Below are positions 1 through 12,600 of a stretch of 64,000 nt of DNA, in pieces (position 1 is the first letter of the stretch; every line of letters starts with the position of its first letter). This DNA is from Siphonodentalium dalli (taxonomy: Eukaryota > Mollusca > Scaphopoda > Gadilida > Siphonodentaliidae), in NCBI GenBank assembly GCA_032622095.1, contig CP136064.1, positions 185,984,209 through 186,048,208 on the forward strand. The letters run 5' to 3'. The position numbers and the translations under genes are program-made. Under the pieces are notes generated by a model. The model was not told where the DNA came from. It did no database searches and was given only the letters and a program-made list of their open reading frames with translations.

Positions 1-123
1 GGGTAACTTTTGAGGATTTAGTCGGAAATATGGCTTGTTGCCATTCATCGGAAAGCTCTCGGTGAGAGCTTTCCGATGAATGGCAACAAGCCATATTTCC
101 GACTAAATCCTGAAAAATTACCC
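1..123. repeat. Long near-perfect hairpin at window edge
   Basis: Bases 1-60 and 64-123 are reverse complements apart from a few mismatches near the outer ends, with a 3-base loop (GGT). This is either a foldback/MITE element or a snap-back artefact. The left end is cut by the window, so the arms may extend further. Confidence 0.85.
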
Positions 124-175
124 ATAATTCTGCTGTGGTTAAGTGGTCAATAATTCTGCTGTGGTTAAGTGGTCA
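124..175. repeat. 26-bp direct duplication
   Basis: The 26-base unit beginning ATAATTCTGCTG occurs twice head to tail (124-149 and 150-175), directly abutting the hairpin. Confidence 0.9.
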
Positions 176-318
176 TTTACTTTGGGCATTACTGTAGAGC
201 TCTCTATAACTTTAAAACATGCCAGGCAAATTTAAGAGTTGATGAACGCGGCCATGACAGTTCTTCACCCGAGCTGCCATCGTTCACTGCATTTACATGT
301 CTAAAATATTTTTTCCAG

Positions 319-3300
319 AATTTAAGGATGCCTTCAAGTTATTCGATAGAGATGGCGATGGAAAAATAACTGAAGATGAACTCAGATCTGCAATGAGAAA
401 CCTGAATGGCGGGTTCACTGAGAAAGAAATCAATTCACTCTTACGAAAGGTTGATACAGATGGTAAGCGTATAGCTGAAACACAAATGTTGATACAGATG
501 GTAAGCATATAGCTAAAACACAAAGGTTGATACAGATGGCACGTGTATAGCTAAAACAAAAAGGTTGATACAGATGGTAAGCGTATAGCTAAAACACAAA
601 GGTTGATACAGATGGTAAGCGTATAGCTAAAAAACAAAGGTTGACACAGATGGTAAGCGTATAGCTAAAACACAAAGGTTGATACAGATGGGTAAACGTA
701 TAGCTAAAACACAAAGGTTGGTACAGATGGGAAGCGTATAGATAAAACACAAGTGTTTTGATTACATTATACGTAGTATTCAAAGTTTATTGACCTGTCA
801 CATAAGAAAGAAAAGAAAAAAGGCCCTTTCTAATAGTGTTCTGTTCTAGAATACATAATGTAACAACAAAGTTTATTAGTGACGGAAAAACTAATAAATA
901 TGCGTCCGTTTGGTAAGTCTTTGCAAGGAATACATTCCGCATATAAGTATTTCCTGTATTAATCTATCCGAAAACCACGGTGAGAATCCTAACCCGCTAA
1001 TATGTAATTCTTGGTCCGTTCTCGGTGTTTAATTCACCAGTCGCGATCTTGTCTTGATGTTCTACCTTTCGGGAACATGCAAGAACACACCCATTGATTC
1101 GAGTAGTAGACCACCAAGACGCAATCCACGGGTGATTATTCGAACACCGAGAGAAGAAAAAGAAGAGACAAAAAACGTGTTCGAGGGTTATGATTTCCGA
1201 TTTCCAAAAACCCCGAACATGACGTCATTATCTTCCCGGTCTTATTCTCGTTTTATCATTAATCGCCAAGAACATAGCTGCTCCATGTGTTCGGTCTTGG
1301 TAATGTTAACCTGCCACTGTTAAATGTACTCTATCCGATTCGATGGTCCCCATATAATCAGATTGCAAAAACAACATTTTTAGAAATGCCGCTTCAGTTA
1401 TCAGAATCGATTAATTGCCCAAAAATAATGCTAACCGCTGTCAACTATAGTATAAAATTGCACGAAACGTGTTATTTATCAACATGTTGTTCGATGAAAT
1501 TTGGCCTTATTATCAACACAAGGCCTCTTGATTTTAGAGTTATCCATCTTCCCCGCAATTTGGCCCGAGACCGTCGGCTCATCGACTTTTTACTAGGCCA
1601 CTAATAAGTCTCAATGGTGAAAAATAATAGATTTAAAAAATCGATATCTAATAACTCTGAGCTTTGATAGGTGGGTTCCTCGACTCGAATCAAATATTTG
1701 TTTACCCCCGAAACCAAATAAATAGTAATTGAGGGCGCTTAATCGGATTATGCATCTTTAACGTTCAAGAACGCGGATTCGAATGCAGGCATAGATTTTT
1801 CATTTCTATTATGTTTTCAGCTGATGGTAATATTTCCTTCCAAGAGTTTCTGAATGTTCTATCGACCAGCCAGGCTGGTTCGTACACGGATGATGAACTC
1901 AGAGAAGTCTTCGAACTGTTTGACACGAATAATGACGGTACTATCAGTGGAAATGAATTGAGAGAAGGTTTCGCGAAATTAGGTGACGAACTATCGGAGG
2001 AGGAGATTTCTCAGATGATTTTGAGAGTTGACAGCAATGGGAAGGGAACATTATCTTTCGAAGGTGAGTAATACATGTAAGAAGTAAAATATGTTTCATA
2101 GCATTGGTCCTAAATACTGATAAACATTGCTACTTTATTTGCGTATCGGCTTAAATCACGCAGCACAGGAAGCTATTGCGGCCGAGTTTTGCGCAGAGTT
2201 CGCGATGCGCATGGTCGCTAACGTGTCAAAGAGAACACACTGATGCTGAAAGGGTCACTCTCACCAAAAAAGTGATGATCGAAGGGTGCACAGGTTTTGA
2301 AAATGTGCTGAAGGGTACACAGGTTTTTAAATCTCGTTCTAAATTACGTTTAGTTTTCGTATCTGCCAGGATTTCTGTTAGAGAATAATTGTTTACGTTC
2401 CAATGAACATTAAAATAAACTGAAAACAAACTGCTAATGGGCGCCAGACTTTCAGAATCACAGTTTAAGTAACGGTGTAGGTGCCGATCACAAACCCTGT
2501 GTACCCTTCAGCACATTTCCAAACCCTGTGTACCCTTCAGCACTTTTTTTGGTGAGATTGATCCCTTCAGCCACACTGATGTTAAAAATAAGCAAGTCTT
2601 TTTCTGACCTCGATACTCGAATTTCAAATACACTCAGGTCGACACAATTATATTATGTTCACACTGTTGTATGTTTGTTTTATTCTGATGAAATACTATT
2701 CAAACTGCTGTTTGATTACTTTAAACACCGATAATTTTCCAGGCAAAATCTCAGAAGAAAAATTGACGCAGATGAATATTATAATACTATTATATCGGGT
2801 ATGCTACGATATGCACATCAGGCTGCTTATAAAATACATGCATATAGTTTACTACATGTACCGCTACTTGTGCAAAGCAAACAAAAAGTTACATATAAAC
2901 TTTCTTGTGCACGAATTGTAGCTTTGGACCTTCAGAGGAGTTAAATATGTAATAAGCACACCAGGGGAAACCACTCGATGTCGATTCTTATAAATCAAAG
3001 ATTGTGGAATTACTTCCCTTTAATAAGATCGCTCTTATTTGCAAGGGACCATGGCAAGGAGTGGATATGGAGACACGGGTGTACGTAATATGATGTGTTA
3101 GTCACTTGCGGACATGGACTTTACCAAAGTACAGTTATATGGACCAGCCCCAGAGATACCATTTTACGTGAACAAGTTTTAGACTGGTTCTCGGCGCCCA
3201 TTACTTCAATATAACTTCACTATATCAATGCATTCGACAGCAGAAATAAGTTCAATTTACCCATTAGGATAGGCTTGCAACAGTCTCCAATCAGCTGGCA

Positions 3301-3864
3301 ATTAAATTGTCAAAGTATTCTACGTTTATACCAGATTTAGTGAATGATATTGTCAAAATACCCGACTAAAAAGATTATTTGCTTGACAAGTTCTTGCCAC
3401 AAACAGTCACTCCCCTCCGGTGCAGGGGAGGTTTAGATGACACCTACGTGAGCCCCTTGTCACATCCTTGGTTGTTGGGTTCATCTATTGCAATAATTCG
3501 ATGGATATAACAGGGCCGAGATAACGACGTCATACTATTCTGGAAATGGATGCAGCTGCAAATTGGCTTTCAACAGGGACATTTTGGCGGTCAATTGGAA
3601 CAATCTCGAAAAATGGTGACCGAAGTCACTTGAAAACATATATCTTCATATTTACATGGAGATAGAATAAATAATGTGCTAGCAAACAGTGATAAAAAGC
3701 TCACTCGCTATATTTTTTGGTTGAGTTAGTTATATAAGTTAAATCTTGTCGCTATTTTCGAGCACATTATGACGCAAGTTCCAGGCCCTGTATAATGCGA
3801 TATGAACCACAAATGCCAATTTTTATTTACAGGATTTTCTGAGCTGATGAGGATGAATTCCTGA
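319..3864 (+). CDS. Calmodulin-like EF-hand protein, three visible exons
   Basis: Three exons splice in phase 1: 319-462 (acceptor TTTTTCCAG, donor GTAAGC), 1821-2063 (acceptor TTTTCAG, donor GTGAGT) and 3833-3864 (acceptor TTTACAG, ending in TGA). Together they encode four EF-hands, about 139 residues, close to calmodulin length once a missing N-terminus is added. Loops 1-3 are canonical: DRDGDGKITEDE, DTDADGNISFQE (split by the first intron) and DTNNDGTISGNE. Loop 4 has K at position 5 and G at position 12, where an acidic residue is expected, so it probably binds calcium poorly. The exon with the start codon must lie left of the window; I see none in 1-318. Expected role: cytosolic calcium sensor. 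Whether it is a calmodulin paralogue or a related EF-hand protein cannot be settled here. Confidence 0.85.
450..755 (+). repeat. 38-bp minisatellite spanning the splice donor
   Basis: Eight copies of a ~38-bp unit beginning GTTGATACAGATGGTAAGCG. Copy 1 contains the last codons of the first visible exon plus its GTAAGC donor. Copies 2-7 lie in the intron and most repeat both the coding tail and the donor; copy 3 (GGCACG) and copy 8 (GGGAAG) have lost the GTAAG. Confidence 0.9.
1320..1761. mobile_element. MITE-like foldback element, family 1 (intronic copy)
   Basis: A ~440-bp element in the first calmodulin-like intron. It starts TTAAATGTACTC and ends in the inverted counterpart ...CTTTAA. Its right arm (about 1617-1761) matches the right arm of the better-preserved copy at 22149-22606 over more than 120 bases. 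No coding capacity. Confidence 0.65.
2237..2580. repeat. Inverted repeat with internal GTGCTGAAGGGTACACAG motifs
   Basis: A left arm (about 2237-2335) and right arm (about 2486-2580) are inverted copies. The right arm holds the motif twice in tandem (CTGTGTACCCTTCAGCAC) and the left arm has one good and one variant copy. Likely a small foldback element in the second intron of the calmodulin-like gene. Confidence 0.7.
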
Positions 3865-5395
3865 ACAAGACTGAGACGTGGGTGTTATCCGCAATCAACG
3901 GAGATAAACCGGCACCACACGATGGCAGCTCTTGTATACTAAATGACAGTATGGGAATGGCAATGTTTCACCTACATGTATATATAGTGTGTGTGCAATA
4001 TGCCGATAATTCGTTTCATTCGTTTATACTCATTTGATTTTGCATTTAATCTCAATTTTAAACTATTCAAATCGTTTCTCTCCCTTACCCAGAAGAGGAC
4101 CCAATAGGTGATTCTATAATAGAGAGGTTTCGCATGATCACGGATAGAATTAGGACATTTAGCCATTCGTGGTCGTACAATTATGTAGGCAAACAAATTC
4201 ATTTCGCAAACATTACGAAGATGTGTAGAATTATTGAGACGTATACATCCGATATAGGATTTCTTCGGCTTTTCAAAGAGACAGCATTACCACACCAACA
4301 AGGTATGGAACTTTAGTACAACATTTAATGTAACAATGATGCGTTATCCGTCACGACGACCAAGTTTGGGGGCCCTTCGGAACGTCATGTTAGCGTGGAG
4401 AACGTGTGGTCAACGTATCTGGTCATTCTCTAACAGAGTTGTCTATCTTACAAACAGTCACCTTTGTCATAGCACCGTTTTTACAAGATTCTTGTAAACT
4501 CAGAGAAATGGACGTACAACAAGGATTTCGACAGCTACAACACAGACTGATCACATAATATCAGAATCCTGTTCAACCCGGTATATAAATGATGAGTTTC
4601 CCAAATAATTTGCGTGGGACTATTGTGTTTACCTAAACCTTAGTCTTATTCAAATCACACCGAATCTGGTTGATTATAATGAGATCTTGGTCTTGGCTTG
4701 AGCGAGACTGTCTATATTTTAGTACTATATCTCATACTGTATATATTGTCATGTGGATGACACATTACTTCACAGATACAACTGATACACTGCGCCGCTT
4801 TAACAGTCAATTGTTTATAATTCAAAGTTTATTGGTTCAAAATTCATTGCCTCGATTATAACAAGGTATATGACATAAATGTGAACACAACACAACATAT
4901 AAAGTGAACAGGTGTGACAAATAACAATATACCTTTATAGCTTCTGTTTTCGATTGTTTGTACGAGTTGCATGTTTCGCGCATTGGTGATATATTTAGAT
5001 TAATTCAAAAGTATATAACATTTTAATCGATTATTGACAGGTGAATATCGATAAGATAGAAAAATCTACAATTATAGAGATTTGTGTCTGGTATGTGACC
5101 ATGATAACGGCATTTTTTGATAACAGTGCCATTTTGCCCCACCACAATCATAACATTCAGTAGAATCCACAAACATCACATCAAATTAGAAGGACCGCTT
5201 AACGAGCCTAACCAGGGATGTGGACAGCTTATTGTGGGATTAAATTTATGTATGCACATAAATGCACTATGTAATATGAACTTCGGCATCCACGTTTTAT
5301 CCTCATTGCAAGTGCCAGTTAAAAGGGTCACTCTGTCAATATCGTCGTAATATCGAACAAATTAGACATGCATGCTATATATATATATACGTCAT

Positions 5396-5494
5396 GGTTA
5401 ATGAACGAGCTACTGGACATTCGGAAACTAGATGGTCGAACCCGAAATGCGATACCATTTAGTTTCATAATGTCCAGTCGCGAGTCCATTAACC
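5396..5494. repeat. Imperfect hairpin, ~40-bp arms
   Basis: GGTTAATG...ATGGT (from 5396) is the imperfect reverse complement of ACCATTTAG...CATTAACC (to 5494). Confidence 0.75.
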
Positions 5495-5619
5495 GACTTA
5501 AAACACAGTTTTATAATATACATTTACTTTTATACCGATGGAAAAAAAATCGATAAATGCGACGTATACGAACGCAAAAAAACGTTACAGAACCTGGCTT
5601 TTGTTTAGATCCGGATATG

Positions 5620-5880
5620 GTAAACATAAAGAGCGTTATTTGTTACCGTTTTCCTGATATGGAAATAATAAAGAGCGTTTATATCATTTTTGTGTGATTA
5701 ACCAATAGAATTGCGCTGTGTTATGTAAACAGAAGCATAACTTCTGTAACACGAGCAGGCTCTTGTTTACGTACACCATCGTACGTCTTGATGACAATAT
5801 ACTATTTACGCGCCGATTATGTTTGGCATATGAAACTATATATATTTTAATATTCCTTCTGTTGATGGCGATTTGAACAC
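5620..5880. repeat. Dispersed repeat with TAAAGAGCGTT doublet
   Basis: TAAAGAGCGTT occurs at 5627-5637 and 5669-5679, 42 bases apart. The whole ~250 bp is a diverged copy of 48295-48540 in the same orientation, with matching blocks such as the CTTCTGTAACAC and CAGGCTCTTG segments. Confidence 0.75.
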
Positions 5881-6885
5881 CGCCGCCGCCCGTGCATTTA
5901 AACACAAAATTAATATAGATTTCCTTATCACAACCAAAGAGGTAGTAAAGAACCATTCAAGAAAAAGATATAGTTCCATTTTAAATGGGTCGTTTCATGT
6001 TTCGCAAAATTATTCAACCATCCTTATCACCCATGTTTATCTCACAGTCAACACTAATAACCCAACACAAATCGAATATCATAATTATATTCTAGTTAAC
6101 ATAATAATAAAGTTCAGGCATTGGCATCGACATCATTGCGCTATGCTCTTATGCCACTGCATGCGAGTGACGATAATACACTGGTGTCTCACTAAGGGTG
6201 GATGCACACATGCATGTAATCTCTGTATGTAAAATCCATGTATATCACATGGTCACACCAATCATTGATATCATTAATCGCCTGCGCGCAACGGTCCATT
6301 TCAACAGGCGAGACCAGTGAGTACACTGTATTTTGTCACTGTTGGTTTAACAATATGATACCGTTGGTTTGCCTACGGTATTATACCGTTGCTAGTTTTG
6401 ACGGCCAAGTACCGTTGCACAAACACGAGGTATGGATAGGATCACCTCCCTTGTGAGATTCGCAATGCATCTCGGGTAAATTCGCCATTAATTTATGTCT
6501 CAGTGTCTGTCTCCGTCATTCGCGGGAGATTTGTTTTATAATTTAGTAGGCCTACTTTTTAATATGTTTCAACAGCTTGGGACAGGTTCCAATCCGTTTA
6601 AATAGCACTAACGGTCTACCGAACGGGCTAAAGAAAGTGTAAACAAGCCCTATTTAACCACTTGCGATGTTTTAATAGCGACCGCGAAAATAGGTCACCT
6701 AGTAAAATTGGTTTGCACTGCAGTCATTCACTCTATAAGTATTAGTTATAACGGATCACTTTTCACATTTTCGCTAATTTCTCTACTAATAAACGAATCA
6801 AAGTAATTATTTTTGTTGGATCTTCTAGTCAGCTATATTACTACTTTGTGCCATAAATAAATTTTAGAAAGATTGCATGTGTGAT

Positions 6886-7046
6886 TCCAACAGTACAATG
6901 TATCGACGGTGTACTGTTATTTCAACAGTATCCTACCGTGTATTCCAACAGTACAATGTATCAACGGTATACTGTTATTTCAACAGTATCCTACCGTTTA
7001 CTTCAACAGTACAATGTATCAACGGTATACTGTTATTTCGACAGGG
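6886..7046. repeat. 58-bp tandem repeat, about 2.7 copies
   Basis: CAGTACAATGTATC recurs at 6891, 6949 and 7007, exactly 58 bases apart, followed each time by ACGGT(A/G)TACTGTTATTTC. The open frames across it are a by-product of the repeat. Confidence 0.9.
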
Positions 7047-8340
7047 ATTGTACTGGCAACTAAGTTGACGGTAAATTTTACAGTGTAGTTATAAGCCAAA
7101 CTCAAGCTAACTGCTATCAAGAGATTTCAGGCCAGTCATAAACATGTCTTCTTTCATGGGTGCCGAAATGAATAAATCCTGTATTATATCTGTTGCTGTT
7201 TTTCACGAGTTTTAGTTCATTTCGAAAAGTGGATTTGAGTCCGTCGATTTTATACTTGATTTGTTTCTCGTCATTTCTTGGAAACAGGGTCATCCAAAAT
7301 AAAAATAAAATGTGCCGACTTTTGAAGCTCTTTTAGGACGATTGTGATACATGTGTTTTTAATGTCCCACACACTGACTCCCAATTTGATCTCGTCCAGC
7401 AAAACCCGAACGGCTCTATGGCTCCACATTTAGGAAGTGCTATATTAATACACATGGCAATCAACTGACTCAAACATAGTGGATTCCATGCTTAGTGATT
7501 TATCCTAATCGGACAACAAAATTAATGCAGGTACAGCATTGAAAGAAAAAAGAGTCACCCCCCCCCATTTTTAACCCAGACTTTACAGAACAGTATATGT
7601 TGCTCAGGCCAAAGGATGAACAAGTTCCTAACTGTCACAATTTTAGCCTGTTCAGTCTTGAATTATAACATTTTGGACTATAATCCATTATTGGGGGAGG
7701 GGCTGGTTCTCGAAAGTTTCAAATAACTAAGGAATTTAGTTGAATGTATCGGCCGGGATTTGCTGGGCAAGAATGTACAACATAATGTTTTACTTAAATT
7801 TTCCATAGTTGTAAATTTTTCGTATACATGTATAACACAAGAGATGAAATGTAACGTAGTAGTGAACTCGTAGCGAGACAACCCTATTCCCAAAATGAAG
7901 ACACACAGCATGCAACACCACCTTCTGTACCTTCAAATTTAAAGCTGTAATAATATGTTCATAATTATACGAATAGCATAAATTGCTGCACATGAGATTA
8001 CTCACTCATAGCAAACAGACACGACAGATATGACTGTCAACTACAATATTTACAAATCAAGAGTTTTCTTGGCTTCAGTGGGGGTCAGGACTCATGGTGC
8101 TGCATGTCCCCCGTCGATGAAATATGTAGTGGTCAGTCCGGTAGCTTCCGGGATAATATATCCCCCATGTTGGGGATCATATAGCCCCTGCATTGGGGAA
8201 ATCCTGGAACCATCTCTGGTATAAAATCAAGAAAAGAATGACAATGATTTAAACAGAACGTCCAACATTTGGGTTATCGCGGGAACAATTATTTTAAGCG
8301 GCCTGACGACTTCGTCCAATCAACGGCTCTATGCACGTTC

Positions 8341-8793
8341 AGGTTACACTGGTGTAAATGTTTTCCATAGGCCTCAGTGCTAACGTTTTAGCGTATAGTG
8401 TTGGCAATATAAATGTTGGGTCCAAAATTTTCTTTAAATCTGAAAAATTGACATTTTGGGAAACTTTTTACACAAAAAAATCATGTCTGTCTAGCAGGGA
8501 ATTCGCCTTTAAATCTTATGTTTTCGTAACTAGTGTCAGAACCGCATAAAAAAATACAGTCATATTTTAGACCACACCAAAAAATTCAAACTTCACTACA
8601 AAGGGTTAATTCCTTTGCCAATGGTTATTTTACCTATGGGAAATCATAGGGAAGAGGTGTGATGATTTTTTTATGTGAAAAGCACACACGGCTATTGACC
8701 AATCAGGGCCCAGTGTCTATTTTATTCTCTCCTATATATTCCTCCCGCATCCGCTAGATGTCACTCGGAACCTTATTTACACCAGTGTAACCT
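8341..8793. mobile_element. A unit: 453-bp TIR element (first of nine copies)
   Basis: Bounded by perfect 19-bp terminal inverted repeats, AGGTTACACTGGTGTAAAT and its reverse complement. In interior copies the flanks read TA on both sides (...TTTA-GG and CC-TAAAG), suggesting a TA target duplication as in Tc1/mariner-type elements. No transposase is encoded, so it is non-autonomous. It contains GACCAATCAG (CCAAT-box-like) and TATATATTCC near its right end, which may act as promoter elements but this is unproven. Confidence 0.8.
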
Positions 8794-9692
8794 AAAGCGA
8801 TAGCCCGCTTTTTCGCGGAATAATTGTAACTCCCTACATTTCTTCAGAATTGCCCATCAATAGAAAAAATGTGTTCAAAAACAATATCACTTCTGTTGTT
8901 CTTCATTTATCACACACAATTTAACCCCACCCCCTTTAACACATTATTCATCAAAAAAGCACAATTTTCCACCACCAGTCATGTTCAGGCCCCATTTTCA
9001 CTCAGTTTTAGGGGTCTGGTGTTGCAAACTTGGATCAGCTATGGAAGACTGTACAATATTCTTTCCATGAGAGAACTTCTGGTGATGTGAGGTCATTGAG
9101 TCCAGATCTGATCAGCTGAGCATCAAGCGCATTACTTTATCAGCACATTGAAGAATAAAATATGACATTTTCAGGTCTGCAAGGGTGATCCAAGATAACT
9201 GGATGTGGGTGTATATTGAAATAGTTGAATAAAGATATGCTCTCTTTGAATTGCTGAAGCATTTTCTTAAATGTGTCCAAGTTTTAGTGCTATTAACCTT
9301 CAAATGACCATACCCACCAGTGGAAATGACACACTTTTATGATATATATCTGTATATCACTGGCTATAAAATCCAAAATACTTGTTAGATTAGGTTCTTA
9401 TAACAATTGATATATGTGTCGTTGACATGCTCATGTTATGGGTCATTTGCATTATCATGTGACTATTACCACCTTGAACATTTTTGAAAATACCTTGAAA
9501 AATTGGCATTTTTTATGAAAAATCTTACTATTTTTTTGGCTGATGTAAGTGAAAGAAGACATCAGCAGCAAGAATAGCCACACCAAGCATGAGATATTCA
9601 TTGGACTGAAAGACCAGGCTCTGTAAAATGCATTAAAATGCTTTAAAGTGACTCCCAGGAATCAAAAATGATAAAAGCTATTTTTTCCCTTT
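8794..9692. repeat. B unit: ~900-bp spacer (first of nine copies)
   Basis: Follows each A unit, from AAAGCGATAGCCCGC to GCTATTTTTTCCCTTT. Lengths are 899 or 900 bp. Other copies start at 10146, 11499, 12851, 14204, 15557, 16912, about 17809 and 19163. It has no terminal inverted repeats of its own and no convincing coding frame on either strand. Confidence 0.85.
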
Positions 9693-12600
9693 AGGTTACA
9701 CTGGTGTAAATGTTTTCCATAGGCCTCAGTGCTAACGTTTTAGCGTATAGTGTTGGCAATATAAATGTTGGGTCCAAAATTTTCTTTAAATCTGAAAAAT
9801 TGACATTTTGGGAAACTTTTTACACAAAAAAATCATGTCTGTCTAGCAGGGAATTCGCCTTTAAACCTTATGTTTTCGTAACTAGTGTCAGAACCGCATA
9901 AAAAAATACAGTCCTATTTTAGACCACATCAAAAAATTCAAACTTCACTACAAAGGGTTAATTCCTTTGCCAATGGTTATTTTACCTATGGGAAATCATA
10001 GGGAAGAGGTGTGATGATTTTTTTATGTGAAAAGCACACACGGCTATTGACCAATCAGGGCCCAGTGTCTATTTTATTCTCTCCTATATATTCCTCCCGC
10101 ATCCGCTAGATGTCACTCGGAACCTTATTTACACCAGTGTAACCTAAAGCGATAGCCCGCTTTTTCGCGGAATAATTGTAACTCCCTACATTTCTTCAGA
10201 ATTGCCCATCAATGGAAAAAATGTGTTCAAAAACAATATCACTTCTGTTGTTCTTTATTTATCACACACAATTTGACCCCACCCCCTTTAACACATTATT
10301 CATCAAAAAAGCACAATTTTCCACCACCAGTCATGTTCAGGCCCCATTTTCACTCAGTTTTAGGGGTCTGGTGTTGCAAACTTGGATCAGCTATGGAAGA
10401 CTGTACAATATTCTTTCCATGAGAGAACTTCTGGTGATGTGAGGTCATTGAGTCCAGATCTGATCAGCTGAGCATCAAGCGCATTACTTTATCAGCACAT
10501 TGAAGAATAAAATATGACATTTTCAGGTCTGCAAGGGTGATCCAAGATAACTGGATGTGGGTGTATATTGAATTAGTTGAATAAAGATATGCTCTCTTTG
10601 AATTGCTGAAGCATTTTCTTAAATGTGTCCAAGTTTTAGTGCTATTAACCTTCAAATGACCATACCCACCAGTGGAAATGACACACTTTTATGATATATA
10701 TCTGTATATCACTGGCTATAAAATCCAAAATACTTGTTAGATTAGGTTCTTATAACAATTGATATATGTGTCGTTGACATGCTCATGTTATGGGTCATTT
10801 GCATTATCATGTGACTATTACCACCTTGAACATTTTTGAAAATACCTTGAAAAATTGGCATTTTTTATGAAAAATCTTACTATTTTTTTGGCTGATGTAA
10901 GTGAAAGAAGACATCAGCAGCAAGAATAGCCACACCAAGCATGAGATATTCATTGGACTGAAAGACCAGGCTCTGTAAAATGCATTAAAATGCTTTAAAG
11001 TGACTCCCAGGAATCAAAAATGATAAAAAGCTATTTTTTCCCTTTAGGTTACACTGGTGTAAATGTTTTCCATAGGCCTCAGTGCTAACGTTTTAGCGTA
11101 TAGTGTTGGCAATATAAATGTTGGGTCCAAAATTTTCTTTAAATCTGAAAAATTGACATTTTGGGAAACTTTTTACACAAAAAAATCATGTCTGTCTAGC
11201 AGGGAATTCGCCTTTAAATCTTATGTTTTCGTAACTAGTGTCAGAACCGCATAAAAAAATACAGTCATATTTTAGACCACACCAAAAAATTCAAACTTCA
11301 CTACAAAGGGTTAATTCCTTTGCCAATGGTTATTTTACCTATGGGAAATCATAGGGAAGAGGTGTGATGATTTTTTTATGTGAAAAGCACACACGGCTAT
11401 TGACCAATCAGGGCCCAGTGTCTATTTTATTCTCTCCTATATATCCCTCCCGCATCCGCTAGATGTCACTCGGAACCTTATTTACACCAGTGTAACCTAA
11501 AGCGATAGCCCGCTTTTTCGCGGAATAATTGTAACTCCCTACATTTCTTCAGAATTGCCCATCAATGGAAAAAATGTGTTCAAAAACAATATCACTTCTG
11601 TTGTTCTTTATTTATCACACACAATTTAACCCCACCCCCTTTAACACATTATTCATCAAAAAAGCACAATTTTCCACCACCAGTCATGTTCAGGCCCCAT
11701 TTTCACTCAGTTTTAGGGGTCTGGTGTTGCAAACTTGGATCAGCTATGGAAGACTGTACAATATTCTTTCCATGAGAGAACTTCTGGTGATGTGAGGTCA
11801 TTGAGTCCAGATCTGATCAGCTGAGCATCAAGCGCATTACTTTATCAGCACATTGAAGAATAAAATATGACATTTTCAGGTCTGCAAGGGTGATCCAAGA
11901 TAACTGGATGTGGGTGTATATTGAAATAGTTGAATAAAGATATGCTCTCTTTGAATTGCTGAAGCATTTTCTTAAATGTGTCCAAGTTTTAGTGCTATTA
12001 ACCTTCAAATGACCATACCCACCAGTGGAAATGACACACTTTTATGATATATATCTGTATATCACTGGCTATAAAATCCAAAATACTTGTTAGATTAGGT
12101 TCTTATAACAATTGATATATGTGTCGTTGACATGCTCATGTTATGGGTCATTTGCATTATCATGTGACTATTACCACCTTGAACATTTTTGAAAATACCT
12201 TGAAAAATTGGCATTTTTTATGAAAAATCTTACTATTTTTTTGGCTGATGTAAGTGAAAGAAGACATCAGCAGCAAGAATAGCCACACCAAGCATGAGAT
12301 ATTCATTGGACTGAAAGACCAGGCTCTGTAAAATGCATTAAAATGCTTTAAAGTGACTCCCAGGAATCAAAAATGATAAAAGCTATTTTTTCCCTTTAGG
12401 TTACACTGGTGTAAATGTTTTCCATAGGCCTCAGTGCTAACGTTTTAGCGTATAGTGTTGGCAATATAAATGTTGGGTCCAAAATTTTCTTTAAATCTGA
12501 AAAATTGACATTTTGGGAAACTTTTTACACAAAAAAATCATGTCTGTCTAGCAGGGAATTCGCCTTTAAATCTTATGTTTTCGTAACTAGTGTCAGAACC

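Larger units (their letters stand above)
3865..8340. other. Gene-free stretch with small repeats
   Basis: After the calmodulin-like stop codon no frame shows recognisable coding sequence; the short open frames lack domain signals and look like chance. Besides the repeats listed separately there is a C run near 7559-7566. Confidence 0.6.

Noticed and set aside
6877-7068. Two overlapping ~60-codon frames with repeated VYCYFNS-like peptides
   Set aside because: They are translations of a 58-bp DNA tandem repeat in two frames, with no start context or domain.
8358-8549. 63-codon open frame repeated eight times in the array, and the 76-codon and minus-strand 63-codon frames in B
   Set aside because: They recur only because the DNA repeats. 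No domain, no signal peptide, and one copy (16476) is broken by a 2-base insertion without consequence.
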